Assembly (NCBI RefSeq): GCF_027922325.1
Contig: NZ_BSFL01000003.1
Coordinates: 1 to 64,000, forward strand
Origin: Methylopila turkensis
GTDB lineage: Bacteria > Pseudomonadota > Alphaproteobacteria > Rhizobiales > Methylopilaceae
Direction of reading: 5' to 3'
DNA length: 64,000 nucleotides
Every line of letters begins with the position of its first letter. Within the stretch, counting starts at the first letter, position 1. The notes beneath the pieces are model-generated. The model worked only from the letters and a program-made list of their open reading frames with translations. It was not told where the DNA came from and did no database searches. Both the position numbers and the translations under genes were made by a program. Positions 35,900 through 44,725 of the stretch are shown piece by piece.

Positions 35900-36903
35900 G
35901 CCACGGGATTCCAGCAGGCGAGCCGGCGCCCGCGCGTCTCTATGAGCGGCGGCTTCTCGCCGGCGCATTTCTCGAGCGCCGAGGCGCAGCGCGGCGCGAA
36001 GCGGCAGCCCGGCCGCTTTGAGGCGAAGGACGGCGAGCCGCTCGGCAGCGGCTCGAGCTCCTCGGTGTCGATCTCGAGCACGCAGGCCTTGAGCCCGACG
36101 GTGTAAGGGTGCAGCGGCTCGCGCAGCACGGTCTCGGCCGGGCCGGCCTCCATCACCTGCCCGCCATAGAGCACCACGATCTCGTCGCAGGCCTGGCTTG
36201 CCAGCGCGAGATCGTGCAGCACGAAAATGCAGGACGCGCCGCGCTTGCGCGTCTCGTCGAGGATCAGGCGCACGATCTGCGCCTGGATGGTGACGTCGAG
36301 CGCGCTGGTCGGCTCGTCGGCGAGCAGCAGCTCCGGGTTGGTCGACAGCGCGATCGCGATCATGACGCGCTGCTGCATGCCGCCGGAAAGCTGGTGCGGG
36401 TAGGCGTCGAGGCGGCTCTCGGCGTCGCTGAGGCCGACGCCTTCGAGCAGCTCGACCGCGCGCTTGCGGGCCTGCGCCTTCGACAAGCCGAGCAGGCGGC
36501 GGAGCGGCGTCATGAGCTGCGCGCCGACCGTGAAGCAGGGGTTCAGCGCGGAGGAGGCGTCCTGGAAGATCATGGAGATCCTCCGACCGCGCAAACGAAG
36601 CCAGTCGCGTTCGCTGCTCGTCGCGAGGTCGGCGCCGTCGAACAGCATCCGGCCGTCGAGCCCGACCTGCGGCCGCGCGAGCAACCCGATCAAAGCGAGC
36701 GCGATGGTCGATTTGCCGGCGCCGGATTCGCCGACGAGCGCCAGCGTCGCGCCCCGCTTCAGCGCGAAGGAGACGTCGTCAAGGATCAGCTTCTCGCCGC
36801 GCGTGAGCGACAGGTTCTCGACCCGCAGCAGGGCGTCGGCGGGCGCCGCGGCGGGGGTCGCGCCGGCGGGGTCGGACCGGGGGATGGCGAGGGCGGCGGC
36901 CAT
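35896..36903 (-). CDS. Dpp/Opp-type ABC importer ATPase (DppD-like), system 1
   Basis: A 335-aa importer ATPase with Walker [10 protein letters not shown] (about 57-65), [11 protein letters not shown], signature [15 protein letters not shown] (typical of DppD), Walker [13 protein letters not shown] and H-loop LHDLALA. The C-terminal oligo_HPY region (HPYTVGLK) is followed by four cysteines (GCRFAPRC pattern). The H-loop context is VLHDL instead of ITHDL. It starts 4 bases after the permease stop. Confidence 0.93.
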   Translation of the reverse strand: MAAALAIPRSDPAGATPAAAPADALLRVENLSLTRGEKLILDDVSFALKRGATLALVGESGAGKSTIALALIGLLARPQVGLDGRMLFDGADLATSSERDWLRLRGRRISMIFQDASSALNPCFTVGAQLMTPLRRLLGLSKAQARKRAVELLEGVGLSDAESRLDAYPHQLSGGMQQRVMIAIALSTNPELLLADEPTSALDVTIQAQIVRLILDETRKRGASCIFVLHDLALASQACDEIVVLYGGQVMEAGPAETVLREPLHPYTVGLKACVLEIDTEELEPLPSGSPSFASKRPGCRFAPRCASALEKCAGEKPPLIETRGRRLACWNPVA

Positions 36904-36906
36904 CGG

Positions 36907-37797
36907 TCACGCCTCCTTCTTGAGCTTGGGGTCGAACTGCTCGCGCACGCCGTCGCCGACGACGCTGAGCGCGATCAGAAGGATGGCCAGCGCCGCGCCG
37001 GGCACGCCGGCGATCCAGGGCGCGAAGCTGACGAAGCTGCGGCCTTCCGCGATCATCAGGCCCCAGTCCGGCGTCGGCGGGGTCACGCCGATGCCGAGGA
37101 AGGACAGGCCTGACGACACGAGGATGGCGTAGGACACGCGGATGGTGGCCTGCACCGCGAGCGGGAAGATGACGTTCGGCAGCACGTGCCGCCACACCAC
37201 CATGAGGCGCTTCACGCCCATGAGGCCGGCGGCCTCCACGAAGGCCTGCGCCTTCACCTGCAGCACGTCGCCGCGCACGGTGCGGGAGAACGGGCCGATC
37301 AGCGCCACGCCGACCGCGAGCACCACCTTGTCGACGCCCTGGCCGAGGATGGAGATGAAGGCGATCGCCATGATCAGCGAGGGCAGGGCGAGCAGCGCGT
37401 CGACGAAGCGCATCAGCGCCCATTCGACGGCGCCGCCGGAGAGTCCCGCCGCCATGCCGATCACGAGCCCGCCGAACGCGCCGATCGCCACCGCGCCGAG
37501 GCCGATCGCGAGCGCGTAGCGCGCGCCGTAGATGGTGCGCGAGAGCAGGTCCTGCCCGAAGCTGTCGGTGCCGAGAAGGTGCGGCCCCCAGGCCGGCGGC
37601 GACATGAAGTTCATCATGTCCTGGTCCGTCGGCGCATGCGGCGCGACCCAGGGCGCGAACGCCGCGGCGAGAACGTAGGCGAGCGCCACCGCGCAGGCGA
37701 TCAGGAACCACACATGCGAGCGGGCGTAGGCCCAGACCCCGGCGAGGGTCGCCGGCCGGCGGCGGAGGCCGGCGGCGGGAAGCGTGACGTCGGCCAT
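36907..37797 (-). CDS. Dipeptide/oligopeptide ABC importer permease (DppC-like), system 1
   Basis: A 296-aa inner-membrane permease. Six hydrophobic segments; the DppC N-terminal region has APWVAPHAPT and GPHLLGTDSFGQDLLSR (about 70-86), and the EAA coupling loop is EAAGLMGVKRLMVVWRHVLPN (split at 20 residues; about 186-206). ATG 37797 overlaps the dppB-type stop by one base. It pairs with the next permease to form the channel. Confidence 0.94.
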   Translation of the reverse strand: MADVTLPAAGLRRRPATLAGVWAYARSHVWFLIACAVALAYVLAAAFAPWVAPHAPTDQDMMNFMSPPAWGPHLLGTDSFGQDLLSRTIYGARYALAIGLGAVAIGAFGGLVIGMAAGLSGGAVEWALMRFVDALLALPSLIMAIAFISILGQGVDKVVLAVGVALIGPFSRTVRGDVLQVKAQAFVEAAGLMGVKRLMVVWRHVLPNVIFPLAVQATIRVSYAILVSSGLSFLGIGVTPPTPDWGLMIAEGRSFVSFAPWIAGVPGAALAILLIALSVVGDGVREQFDPKLKKEA

Positions 37798-38744
37798 CAG
37801 CGGGGTCTCAGGCGGGGATCGAGATAGGGATAGGCGAGATCGACCGCGAGGTTGGTCAGCACGAACAGGCAGGCGGTCATCATCACGCCGGCCTGCACCA
37901 CGCCGTATTCGCGGTTGAGCACCGCGCTCGTCATCATTTGCCCGACGCCGGGCAGCGAGAACACCGTCTCGGTCAGCACCGCGCCCTGCAGCAGCGCGCC
38001 GAGCTGGAGCCCGAGAATGGTGACGAGCGGGAGCATGACGTTGCGCAGGCCATGGACCCACACCACCCGCCAGCGCGGCTCGCCGCGGGCGCGGGCCGCC
38101 GCGATGTAAGGCTGCTCCAGCGCCTCGATCAGGTTGGCGCGGGTGAGCCGCACGATCATGGCGAGGAAGTAGGTGGAGAGCGTGATCGCCGGCAGCGTCA
38201 TGTGCACGATGCCGCCCCAGAGGTCGTTCCACGGCGCGACGAAGCCGAGCGTCGGGAACAGCGCGAGCTTCACGCCGAAGATCCAGATCAGCAGGATGCC
38301 GAGGTAGAAGCTCGGGAACGAGGTGCCGGTCAGCGTCAGAGTCGCGACCGCGGCGTCCCAGCCGGTGTCCTTGCGGGTCGCGGACAGCACGCCGAGCGGA
38401 ACGCCGATCAGCACCGCGAGCGCGAGCGCGGAGGCCGCGAGCGTCAGCGTGACGGGCAGCGCCTCCATAAAGGCGTACTGGAAGATCGGCGCCTTGCTGA
38501 TGAAGGACGTGCCCCAGTCGCCGACGAGGAACCCGCCCAGCCAGCGCAGATATTGCTCCGCGACCGGGCGGTCGAGGCCGAGCTGCGCCATCAGCGAAGC
38601 GTGCGCCTCCGGAGAGTACTCCGAGCCCAGCATGAGCTGCACGGGATCGCCCGGCGCGAGCTTCAGCAGGCTGAAGCTCGCGACCGAAACGATCAGCAGC
38701 ACCATGAGGGTCTGGAGGACCTTCCTGGCTGCGAACCAGGCCAT
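37797..38744 (-). CDS. Dipeptide/oligopeptide ABC importer permease (DppB-like), system 1
   Basis: A 315-aa inner-membrane permease. It shows the DppB N-terminus (LLKLAPGDPVQLMLG, about 25-39), EQYLRWLGGFLVGDWGTS (about 63-80), the EAA loop AARARGEPRWRVVWVHGLRN (about 209-228) and the closing DLAYPYLDPRLR. It starts at ATG 38744, overlapping the stop of the binding protein by one base, so binding protein and permeases are translationally linked. Confidence 0.95.
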   Translation of the reverse strand: MAWFAARKVLQTLMVLLIVSVASFSLLKLAPGDPVQLMLGSEYSPEAHASLMAQLGLDRPVAEQYLRWLGGFLVGDWGTSFISKAPIFQYAFMEALPVTLTLAASALALAVLIGVPLGVLSATRKDTGWDAAVATLTLTGTSFPSFYLGILLIWIFGVKLALFPTLGFVAPWNDLWGGIVHMTLPAITLSTYFLAMIVRLTRANLIEALEQPYIAAARARGEPRWRVVWVHGLRNVMLPLVTILGLQLGALLQGAVLTETVFSLPGVGQMMTSAVLNREYGVVQAGVMMTACLFVLTNLAVDLAYPYLDPRLRPR

Positions 38745-40339
38745 CAGGCCAGGCTCACCGTGTGCAGGTTGAGGCTGTCGACCGGGATGTACTTGAAGCC
38801 CTTCACCTTCTTGGCGAAGATCTTGAACACCGGCATGTGCGAGGTGATCGCGATCGGCGCCTCGTCCATGATGATGTCGCAGGCCTCGTTGTAGAGCGCC
38901 TTGCGCTTCTCCACGTCGAGGACGATCTGGGCCTCGTCGACGCACGCGTCGAAGCGCGCGTTCGACCAGCCGGGATAGTTCCAGGCCTGGCCGGTGCGGA
39001 ACTCGGGGAACAGCGTCTCGTCCGGATCGAGATCGGCCCACCAGTTGAAGTCGAACATGTCGAAGTCGCCGGAGTTGCGGCGGCTGACCCAGTTCGCCCG
39101 CTCCACGAGCTGCAGCTTCGGCTTGATGTCGATCTGCGCCAGCATCGGCAGCACGGTCTGGGCGAGGCGAGTGCCGTAGGTGCCCTCCTCGGTGACGACG
39201 AAGATCGGCTCGATCACGCCCTTGGTCTCGGACTTGGCGCGGTGCTCCTTCGCCTTGGCGAGGTCGAAGCGCTGGCCGCGGCCGGATTCTGCGATGTTCT
39301 TGTCGTAGAAGTCGGTCATGGGCGGGGAGATCGGCGTGTAGGCCGGGATGCCCTGGCCGAAGAACGCCTGGCGGATGATCTGCTCGCGGTTCAGCGCGAA
39401 GGCGACCGCGCGGCGCAGGTTGATGTCCGCGAACGGGCCCTTCTTGCAGTTCATGGCGATGTAGACGTAGTTGCCCTCGATCTCGCCCAGCACCTGCAGG
39501 TTCGGGTTCGCCTTGAGCTGCGGGATGAACTGCACCGGGCTGTCGCTCATGCCGTCGACCTGGCCGGACATGACGGCGGCGATCGCGGCGGAGGCCTCCT
39601 TCATGATCAGGATGGTGACCTTGTCGAGCTTCGGCAGGCCGGGCTCGAAGTAATCCGCGTTCTTCTCGAGCACGATCGAGTCGTTCTCGCGCCAGCTCAC
39701 GAACTTGAACGGGCCGGTGCCGACCGGGTTGCGGCCGAAATTCGCGCCGTGCTTCTGCACGGCCGTCGGCGACACGATCGTGCCCGCGCGGCCGGTGGAT
39801 CCGGTCAGGGCGACCGGAAGGAAGGCGTAGGGCCGGCTGAAGATGAGCCGGACGGTCAGCGGATCGACCACCTCGACCTTCTCGAGCGCCTTGAATTTCC
39901 AAGCGTGCGGCGACTTCGGCTCGCCCTTCCACACCCGCTCCACGCTCCACTTCACCGCCTCGGCGTCGCAAGGGGTGCCGTCGTGGAACTTGACGTTCGG
40001 CTTGAGCTTGAAGACGTGGACCTTCTCGTCGAGCACGTCCCAGGTTTCGGCGAGGTCCGGCACGAACGAGACGCGCTCGCCGTCGTACTCGACCTTCAGC
40101 AGCCCGTTGTAGATGTTGTTGTGGACCTTCACCGCGCCGAGGAAGCCGGTGAAGTGCGGGTCGAGCGTGTCGATATGGTCGACCCAAGCGAGGCGGATTT
40201 CGCCGCCGGCCGCTTTCGCGCGCGTCGAGAGGCCTGCTCCGGCCGCGATGATCGCGCCGGCGCCGAGACCCTTCATCAGGTCGCGCCGATTGAGCCCTCC
40301 GAGCACGCGCTCGGTCAGGATCGCCTTGTGGTCAACCAT
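38744..40339 (-). CDS. Family 5 solute-binding protein, Tat-exported, system 1
   Basis: A 531-aa periplasmic peptide-type binding protein. The N-terminus carries a twin-arginine signal: NRRDLMKGLGAGAII with Arg18-Arg19, cleaved near AKA43. The family 5 segment VKFHDGTPCDAEAVKWS is at about 105-121. ATG 40339 follows GGAG after about 10 bases; in-frame sequence further upstream is not part of the signal. Tat export suggests folding before export. Substrate is probably a di- or tripeptide or gamma-glutamyl compound, from the neighbouring hydrolases. Confidence 0.93.
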   Translation of the reverse strand: MVDHKAILTERVLGGLNRRDLMKGLGAGAIIAAGAGLSTRAKAAGGEIRLAWVDHIDTLDPHFTGFLGAVKVHNNIYNGLLKVEYDGERVSFVPDLAETWDVLDEKVHVFKLKPNVKFHDGTPCDAEAVKWSVERVWKGEPKSPHAWKFKALEKVEVVDPLTVRLIFSRPYAFLPVALTGSTGRAGTIVSPTAVQKHGANFGRNPVGTGPFKFVSWRENDSIVLEKNADYFEPGLPKLDKVTILIMKEASAAIAAVMSGQVDGMSDSPVQFIPQLKANPNLQVLGEIEGNYVYIAMNCKKGPFADINLRRAVAFALNREQIIRQAFFGQGIPAYTPISPPMTDFYDKNIAESGRGQRFDLAKAKEHRAKSETKGVIEPIFVVTEEGTYGTRLAQTVLPMLAQIDIKPKLQLVERANWVSRRNSGDFDMFDFNWWADLDPDETLFPEFRTGQAWNYPGWSNARFDACVDEAQIVLDVEKRKALYNEACDIIMDEAPIAITSHMPVFKIFAKKVKGFKYIPVDSLNLHTVSLA

Positions 40340-40545
40340 CGTTTCGCCGTCTCCGATTCGAAATCCCGCGGCCCCGCCGGAGCCGTTCGCGCTGCATGGC
40401 AGCAAATGGCATGCCACGCCACGGACGCTGTGTTTCTTCGGAGGAAAATTTCGATCCGTCCCAATGCGTGGGCGCCGGGCGTAAAAACTAAGCACAATGA
40501 CGTAGGACGGAGCGCGGATGCGCGCGGAGGGCCTGGCGACGGCCC
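40340..40545. other. Intergenic region upstream of the Tat-exported binding protein
   Basis: A 206-base gap between the M20 peptidase and the binding protein (both on -). It contains the 10-base palindrome TGGCATGCCA (40407..40416) and a more A/T-rich stretch (GTAAAAACTAAGCACAATG, about 40480..40498). This is a plausible place for the transporter's own promoter. A GGGCC-GGCCC stem just beyond the M20 stop (about 40534..40548) could slow transcription leaving that gene. I see no gene in it. Confidence 0.35.
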
Positions 40546-41769
40546 TCAGGCCAGCAGGTCGGCGATCGCCAGCGCGACGACCTTGGTCGCCTTGTTGAGG
40601 TCGTCCAGCACCAGCTTCTCGTCGGCGCGGTGGCCGTTCGCTTCAAGCAGCGAGCGCGGGCCCGCGCCGTAGAGCACCGTGGGCACGCCCACGCCGGTGT
40701 AGAGCCGGGCGTCGGTGTAGATCGGGACGCCGTTCGCCGGAATGTCCTCGCCGAGGATCTCCCGCGCGCGCGTGCGGATCGTGTCGACGAGGCGCTCTTG
40801 GCCGGGAAGCGGCTGGAGCGGGCGCGCGAGCAGGATGCGCCGGACGGTCACCTCCACGCCCGGAAGCTCAGCGCCGGCCTGCTCGATGAAGGCGGTCAGG
40901 TCGCGCTCGGCGGCTTCGGGGCTCTCGTCCGGGATCATGCGGCGGTCGATGCGGAAACGGACGAGGTCCGGCACGACGTTGGTGTTGATGCCGCCTTCGA
41001 TCAGGCCGACGACCAGCGTCGGGCTCTCGATGCCGTCCACCGCCGAAACCGTGGCCTTGTAGGTCTCGCGCAGCGCGTAGAGCTTCGACAGCAGGCTGGT
41101 CGCGGCCTCAAGCGCGTCGACGCCGGTGTCGGGGCGGGCGGCGTGCGCCGAGCGTCCCTTCACCTCGACCTCCAGATGGAGGCAGCCGTTGTGGGCGACC
41201 ACGACGTTGTAGGAGAAGCCTGCGCTGATCGCGAGGTCCGGCTTGCTCAGGCCCTGTTCGAGAATCCAGCCCGGCCCGACGAGGCCGCCGGTCTCCTCGT
41301 CATAGGTGAGGTGCAGCTCGACCGTCCCGTTGAGCGGCGCCTCCGTTTCGATCAGCGCCTTCAGCGCGAAGGCGTAGGTCGCGAAGTCCGACTTCGAGAC
41401 CGCGACGCCGCGGCCATACATCACGCCGTCGCGGATCTCGGCGCCGTAGGGGTCGGCGGTCCAGCCCTCGCCGGGCGGCACCACGTCGCCATGGGCGTTG
41501 AGCGCGAGCGTCGGGCCGGGGCCGAAGCGGCGTCGCACGATCAGGTTCGTGGCCGAGATCATGCCGGCCGCCCGCACCGTCGCCGCCGGCACGGGATGGC
41601 GCTCGACCTCGAAACCCAACGCCTCCAGCGCCTTCGCCGCGACCTCGGCGTGGGCGGCGCAGTCGCCGGGCGGGTTGTCGGAGGGCGTTTTCACGAGCTC
41701 CGCCAGGAAGGCGGTCTGCGCGTCGCGCAGGGCGTCGATCCGGGCGATCACGGTTTCAGTCGAGGACAT
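40546..41769 (-). CDS. M20-family metallopeptidase/deacylase, unusual metal motif
   Basis: A 407-aa M20 (ArgE/DapE/CPG2-type) zinc hydrolase of amide bonds. His93 and Asp95 (NAHGDVVP) and Glu158-Glu159 (YDEETGG) match the ligand and base positions. The bridging-aspartate motif, normally GRGxxDxK, reads GRGVAVSKSDF, with Val124 at the Asp position and an Asp at 128. Residues about 190-310 form the lid domain (GRSAHAARPDTGVDAL). The start overlaps the downstream end of the carbamoylase by 14 bases, so the two are coupled. Confidence 0.9.
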   Translation of the reverse strand: MSSTETVIARIDALRDAQTAFLAELVKTPSDNPPGDCAAHAEVAAKALEALGFEVERHPVPAATVRAAGMISATNLIVRRRFGPGPTLALNAHGDVVPPGEGWTADPYGAEIRDGVMYGRGVAVSKSDFATYAFALKALIETEAPLNGTVELHLTYDEETGGLVGPGWILEQGLSKPDLAISAGFSYNVVVAHNGCLHLEVEVKGRSAHAARPDTGVDALEAATSLLSKLYALRETYKATVSAVDGIESPTLVVGLIEGGINTNVVPDLVRFRIDRRMIPDESPEAAERDLTAFIEQAGAELPGVEVTVRRILLARPLQPLPGQERLVDTIRTRAREILGEDIPANGVPIYTDARLYTGVGVPTVLYGAGPRSLLEANGHRADEKLVLDDLNKATKVVALAIADLLA

Positions 41770-43027
41770 CAGGACGGGTCTCGAAACTCTTCAGGACGCG
41801 GAAAAGGGTGACGGCCCCGGCCTCGACGTCCGCCGGCTCGGCGTGTTCGGCGGGGTTGTGGCTGATCCCGTCGCGGCAGCGGACGAAGATCATGCCCATG
41901 GGCGCGATGCGGGCCATGACCATGGCGTCGTGGCCGGCGCCGCTCGCGAGCCTGAGCGGCTCGAGGCCGAACTGGGCGATGGCGGCGTCGATGCGGTTCT
42001 GCAGGTCGCGCGAGCAGGCCGCCGCGGGCTCGTCGTGGATGCGCGCGATCGACACGCCGAGGCCGCGCGTCGAGGCGATCGCCATGATGGATTCCTCGAT
42101 CCGGCGCAGCGTCTGCAGCCGCTGGCCGTCGGTCGGCGCCCGCACATCGACGGTGAAGGCCGCGAGCCCGGGCACGACGTTCGCGCCGCCGGGCTCGATC
42201 GCGAGCTTGCCGACGGTCGCCACCAGCCCGCGGCTCGCCGTCGCCGCCTGCTCGACGGCGAGCACGCTCGCGGCGGCTCCCGCCAGCGCGTCGGCGCGGT
42301 GGTTCATGGGAGTCGTGCCGGCGTGGCTCGCCGTGCCGGTGAGCGTCACCGCAAGCCGCGTCGCGCCGCAGATCGATCCGACGCAGCCGACGGGCAAGCG
42401 GTAGGCCTGCAGCGTCGGGCCCTGCTCGATGTGCAGCTCGAGATAGGCGACGAAGTCCTCGGCCGAACGCTTGGCCTCGCCGATCCTGTCGGGGTCGAAG
42501 CCCCGCGCCCGCATGGCGTCCGCCATGCTGATCCCGTCGCTGTCGCGCAGCCGCAGCAGCTCGGGCGCGAAGTCGCCGACGAGCGCGTGGCTGCCCAGCA
42601 TGGTCGCGCCGAAGCGGGTGCCTTCCTCGTCCGAGAAGCCGACCACCTCGATGGCGTAGGGCAGGCGCACGCCCTCCGCCGAAAGCGCCGCGACGCATTC
42701 GATGGCGGTGACGACGCCGAGAATGCCATCCCACCGGCCGGCGTTGCGCACCGTGTCCAGATGCGAGCCCACGAGGATGGCCTTCGCGGCCGGGGTCGCG
42801 CCCTCGTAGCGGCCGATGACGTTGCCGATGGCGTCCACGCGGGTCGTCATGCCGGCCTCCGCCATCCAGCCGAGCGCGAGCTCGGTGGCGCGCGTCTGCT
42901 CCGGGCTCATGAACACGCGCGTGATCGCGCCGACGTCGGCGGAGATCGCCGCAAGCGCGTCCACGCGTTCGCAGATGCGTCGCGCCATGCCGGCGGGCGC
43001 GGGAGTCGTGCTAGGTGCTGTGGGCAT
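41756..43027 (-). CDS. N-carbamoyl-L-amino acid hydrolase / allantoate amidohydrolase family (Zn-dependent M20)
   Basis: A 423-aa hydantoinase/carbamoylase family amidase. GSHLDTVRNAGRWDG (87-101) supplies His89, Asp91 (structural) and Asp100; GFSDEEGTRFG (130-140) supplies the catalytic Glu134 and ligand Glu135; the lid has GTASHAGTTPM and the C-terminus GHDAMVMA and ISHNPAEH. The family hydrolyses N-carbamoyl-amino acids, ureidopropionate or allantoate to release CO2 and NH3. With a hydantoinase 7 kb away, N-carbamoyl-L-amino acids are the best guess. ATG 43027 nearly abuts the divergent racemase-like gene; ATG 42988 would give a shorter form. Confidence 0.92.
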   Translation of the reverse strand: MPTAPSTTPAPAGMARRICERVDALAAISADVGAITRVFMSPEQTRATELALGWMAEAGMTTRVDAIGNVIGRYEGATPAAKAILVGSHLDTVRNAGRWDGILGVVTAIECVAALSAEGVRLPYAIEVVGFSDEEGTRFGATMLGSHALVGDFAPELLRLRDSDGISMADAMRARGFDPDRIGEAKRSAEDFVAYLELHIEQGPTLQAYRLPVGCVGSICGATRLAVTLTGTASHAGTTPMNHRADALAGAAASVLAVEQAATASRGLVATVGKLAIEPGGANVVPGLAAFTVDVRAPTDGQRLQTLRRIEESIMAIASTRGLGVSIARIHDEPAAACSRDLQNRIDAAIAQFGLEPLRLASGAGHDAMVMARIAPMGMIFVRCRDGISHNPAEHAEPADVEAGAVTLFRVLKSFETRPDVLD

Positions 43028-43049
43028 GGAGAAATCGGGAAGGGACGTC

Positions 43050-43709
43050 GTGTCGGGCCAAGCGCGCATCCTACTCGTCAATCCCAACACTGCGGAAGCG
43101 GTCACGGCGCTGCTGGCCGCGGAAGCCCGCCGTCACGCGGGCGAACGGGCCGCGATCGTGGCCGTCACCGCCGCCTTCGGCGCCCCGGGAATCCAGACGC
43201 CTGAGGAGGCGCAGGTCGCCGCGCGCGCCGTGGCTGAGGCGGTGGACGCCCACCGGACCTGCGACGCCGCGATCGTCGCGGCCTTCCTCGATCCGGGCTT
43301 CGAAGAGGCCGAGGCGCTGCGGATCATGCCGGTGGTCGGATTCGGGCGCGCGGGCCTGCGGGCTGCGGCCGCGGGAGGCCGGAGGTTCGGCCTCGTCACC
43401 GCCGGCCCCGCCATGGAGGACGCCGTGCGGACGCGGATCGGCGAACTTGGGCTCGCGCCGCAGCTCGCCGGCATGCGGCTCGTCAACGCCGGCGTGCGCG
43501 ACCTGATCGCCGACCGCGCCCGCCACCGGGACGAGGTGCTCGCCGCCGTCCGAGCCTGCGCCGTCGAAGACGGCGCGGAGGCGGTGCTGCTCGGCGGCGC
43601 GCCGTTCGCAGGCTTCGCGGCCGAGATCGCGAACGCGGCGGACGTCGCCGTGCTCGACGGCGTCGCGGCCGCTGTCGACGCGGCCATCGCGGCGGCGCGC
43701 GGCGGCTGA
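43050..43709 (+). CDS. Asp/Glu/hydantoin racemase-superfamily protein lacking both catalytic cysteines
   Basis: A 219-aa protein of the hydantoin racemase fold (ARILLVNPNTAEAVT at 5-19; AAFLDPGFEEAEAL at 77-90; LLGGAPFAGFA at 180-190). Hydantoin racemases use one cysteine before the F of the first motif and one in the LGC motif; here these are Ala78 and Gly183. Only Cys71 and Cys170 are present. GTG 43050 is preceded by GGGAAGGGACGTC and gives family length; an ATG at 43026 would overlap the divergent gene's start codon. It is the only + gene within a - cluster and converges on the next ABC ATPase. Confidence 0.82.
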   Translation: MSGQARILLVNPNTAEAVTALLAAEARRHAGERAAIVAVTAAFGAPGIQTPEEAQVAARAVAEAVDAHRTCDAAIVAAFLDPGFEEAEALRIMPVVGFGRAGLRAAAAGGRRFGLVTAGPAMEDAVRTRIGELGLAPQLAGMRLVNAGVRDLIADRARHRDEVLAAVRACAVEDGAEAVLLGGAPFAGFAAEIANAADVAVLDGVAAAVDAAIAAARGG

Positions 43710-43720
43710 GCGGCGGATCA

Positions 43721-44725
43721 TCACGCGGTTACGGATTCGAACGCCTCCGCCGCGCGGCGCGTGCGGATGCAGCGCGCGAAGTGGGCGGGGCCGACGTCGG
43801 CGGCGGGCGGCGCGGCTTCCGCGCAGTCGTCGATCGCATGCCCGCAGCGCGGCCGGAACGCGCAACCCGGCGGCAGGTCGCTGAGGTCCGGCGGCGCGCC
43901 GGGAATCGCGGCGAGCCGTGCGCCCGGCGTCGGCGCATGGCTCGCCCGCGACAACAGCAACCCCTGCGTGTAGGGGTGCCGCGGATCGCGGATGACGTCC
44001 CGGCACGGGCCCATCTCGACGATGCGGCCGGCGTACATGACGGCGATGCGGTCGGCGACCTCGACCGCCACACCGATGTCGTGCGTCACGAACACCACCG
44101 CGAGGCCGAGCTCGCGCTGCAGCTCGCGCAGCAGAAGCAGGACCTGGATCTGCACCGTGGCGTCGAGCGCGGTGGTGGGCTCGTCCGCGAGCAGCACCTT
44201 GGGGCGGCAGACCAGCGCGAGCGCGATCATGGCGCGCTGGCGCATGCCGCCGGACATTTCGTGCGGGTAGTTGTCGAGCCGCTTGTCGGGCGAGGGGATG
44301 CGCACCCGCTCGAACAGCTCGAGCGCGCGCTTGCGCGCCTCCGCCTTCGACAGCTTCTCGTGGCGCCGCACGGCTTCGACGATCTGGTCGCCGATCCGGT
44401 AGACCGGGTCGAACGCCAGCCCCGGATCCTGGAAGATCATCGAGACCACGGGGCCGCGGAGTCCCGCGAGCTCGCGCGATCCCATCTTCAGCACGTCGCG
44501 CCCGTCGACCTCGACCTTGCCGCCGATCTTCGCGGAGGAGGGGTGGAGCCGCATCAGCGAGCGCAGCGTCACGCTCTTGCCGGAGCCGGATTCGCCCAGC
44601 AGCGCCACGGTCTCGCCGCGCCGGAGATCGAGATCGACGCCGTCGACGGCGCGGATCGGGCCCTTCGGCCCCTTGAAGTCCACGGTCAGGCCCTGGACGT
44701 CGACCATCTTCGCCGTCGCATTCAT
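43721..44725 (-). CDS. Dpp/Opp-type ABC importer ATPase (DppD-like), system 2
   Basis: A 334-aa importer ATPase with Walker A GESGSGKSV (about 44-52), signature MSGGMRQRAMIALAL, Walker B VLLADEPTTALD, H-loop VTHDIGV and a C-terminal oligo_HPY domain (HPYTQGLL) with the GCAFRPRC cysteine set. Its ATG lies in the first copy of a 16-bp duplication; the same 16 bp form the end of the upstream ATPase gene. This implies the genes once overlapped (ATGA) and were parted by an inserted repeat. It ends 12 bases from the convergent racemase-like gene. Confidence 0.94.
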   Translation of the reverse strand: MNATAKMVDVQGLTVDFKGPKGPIRAVDGVDLDLRRGETVALLGESGSGKSVTLRSLMRLHPSSAKIGGKVEVDGRDVLKMGSRELAGLRGPVVSMIFQDPGLAFDPVYRIGDQIVEAVRRHEKLSKAEARKRALELFERVRIPSPDKRLDNYPHEMSGGMRQRAMIALALVCRPKVLLADEPTTALDATVQIQVLLLLRELQRELGLAVVFVTHDIGVAVEVADRIAVMYAGRIVEMGPCRDVIRDPRHPYTQGLLLSRASHAPTPGARLAAIPGAPPDLSDLPPGCAFRPRCGHAIDDCAEAAPPAADVGPAHFARCIRTRRAAEAFESVTA

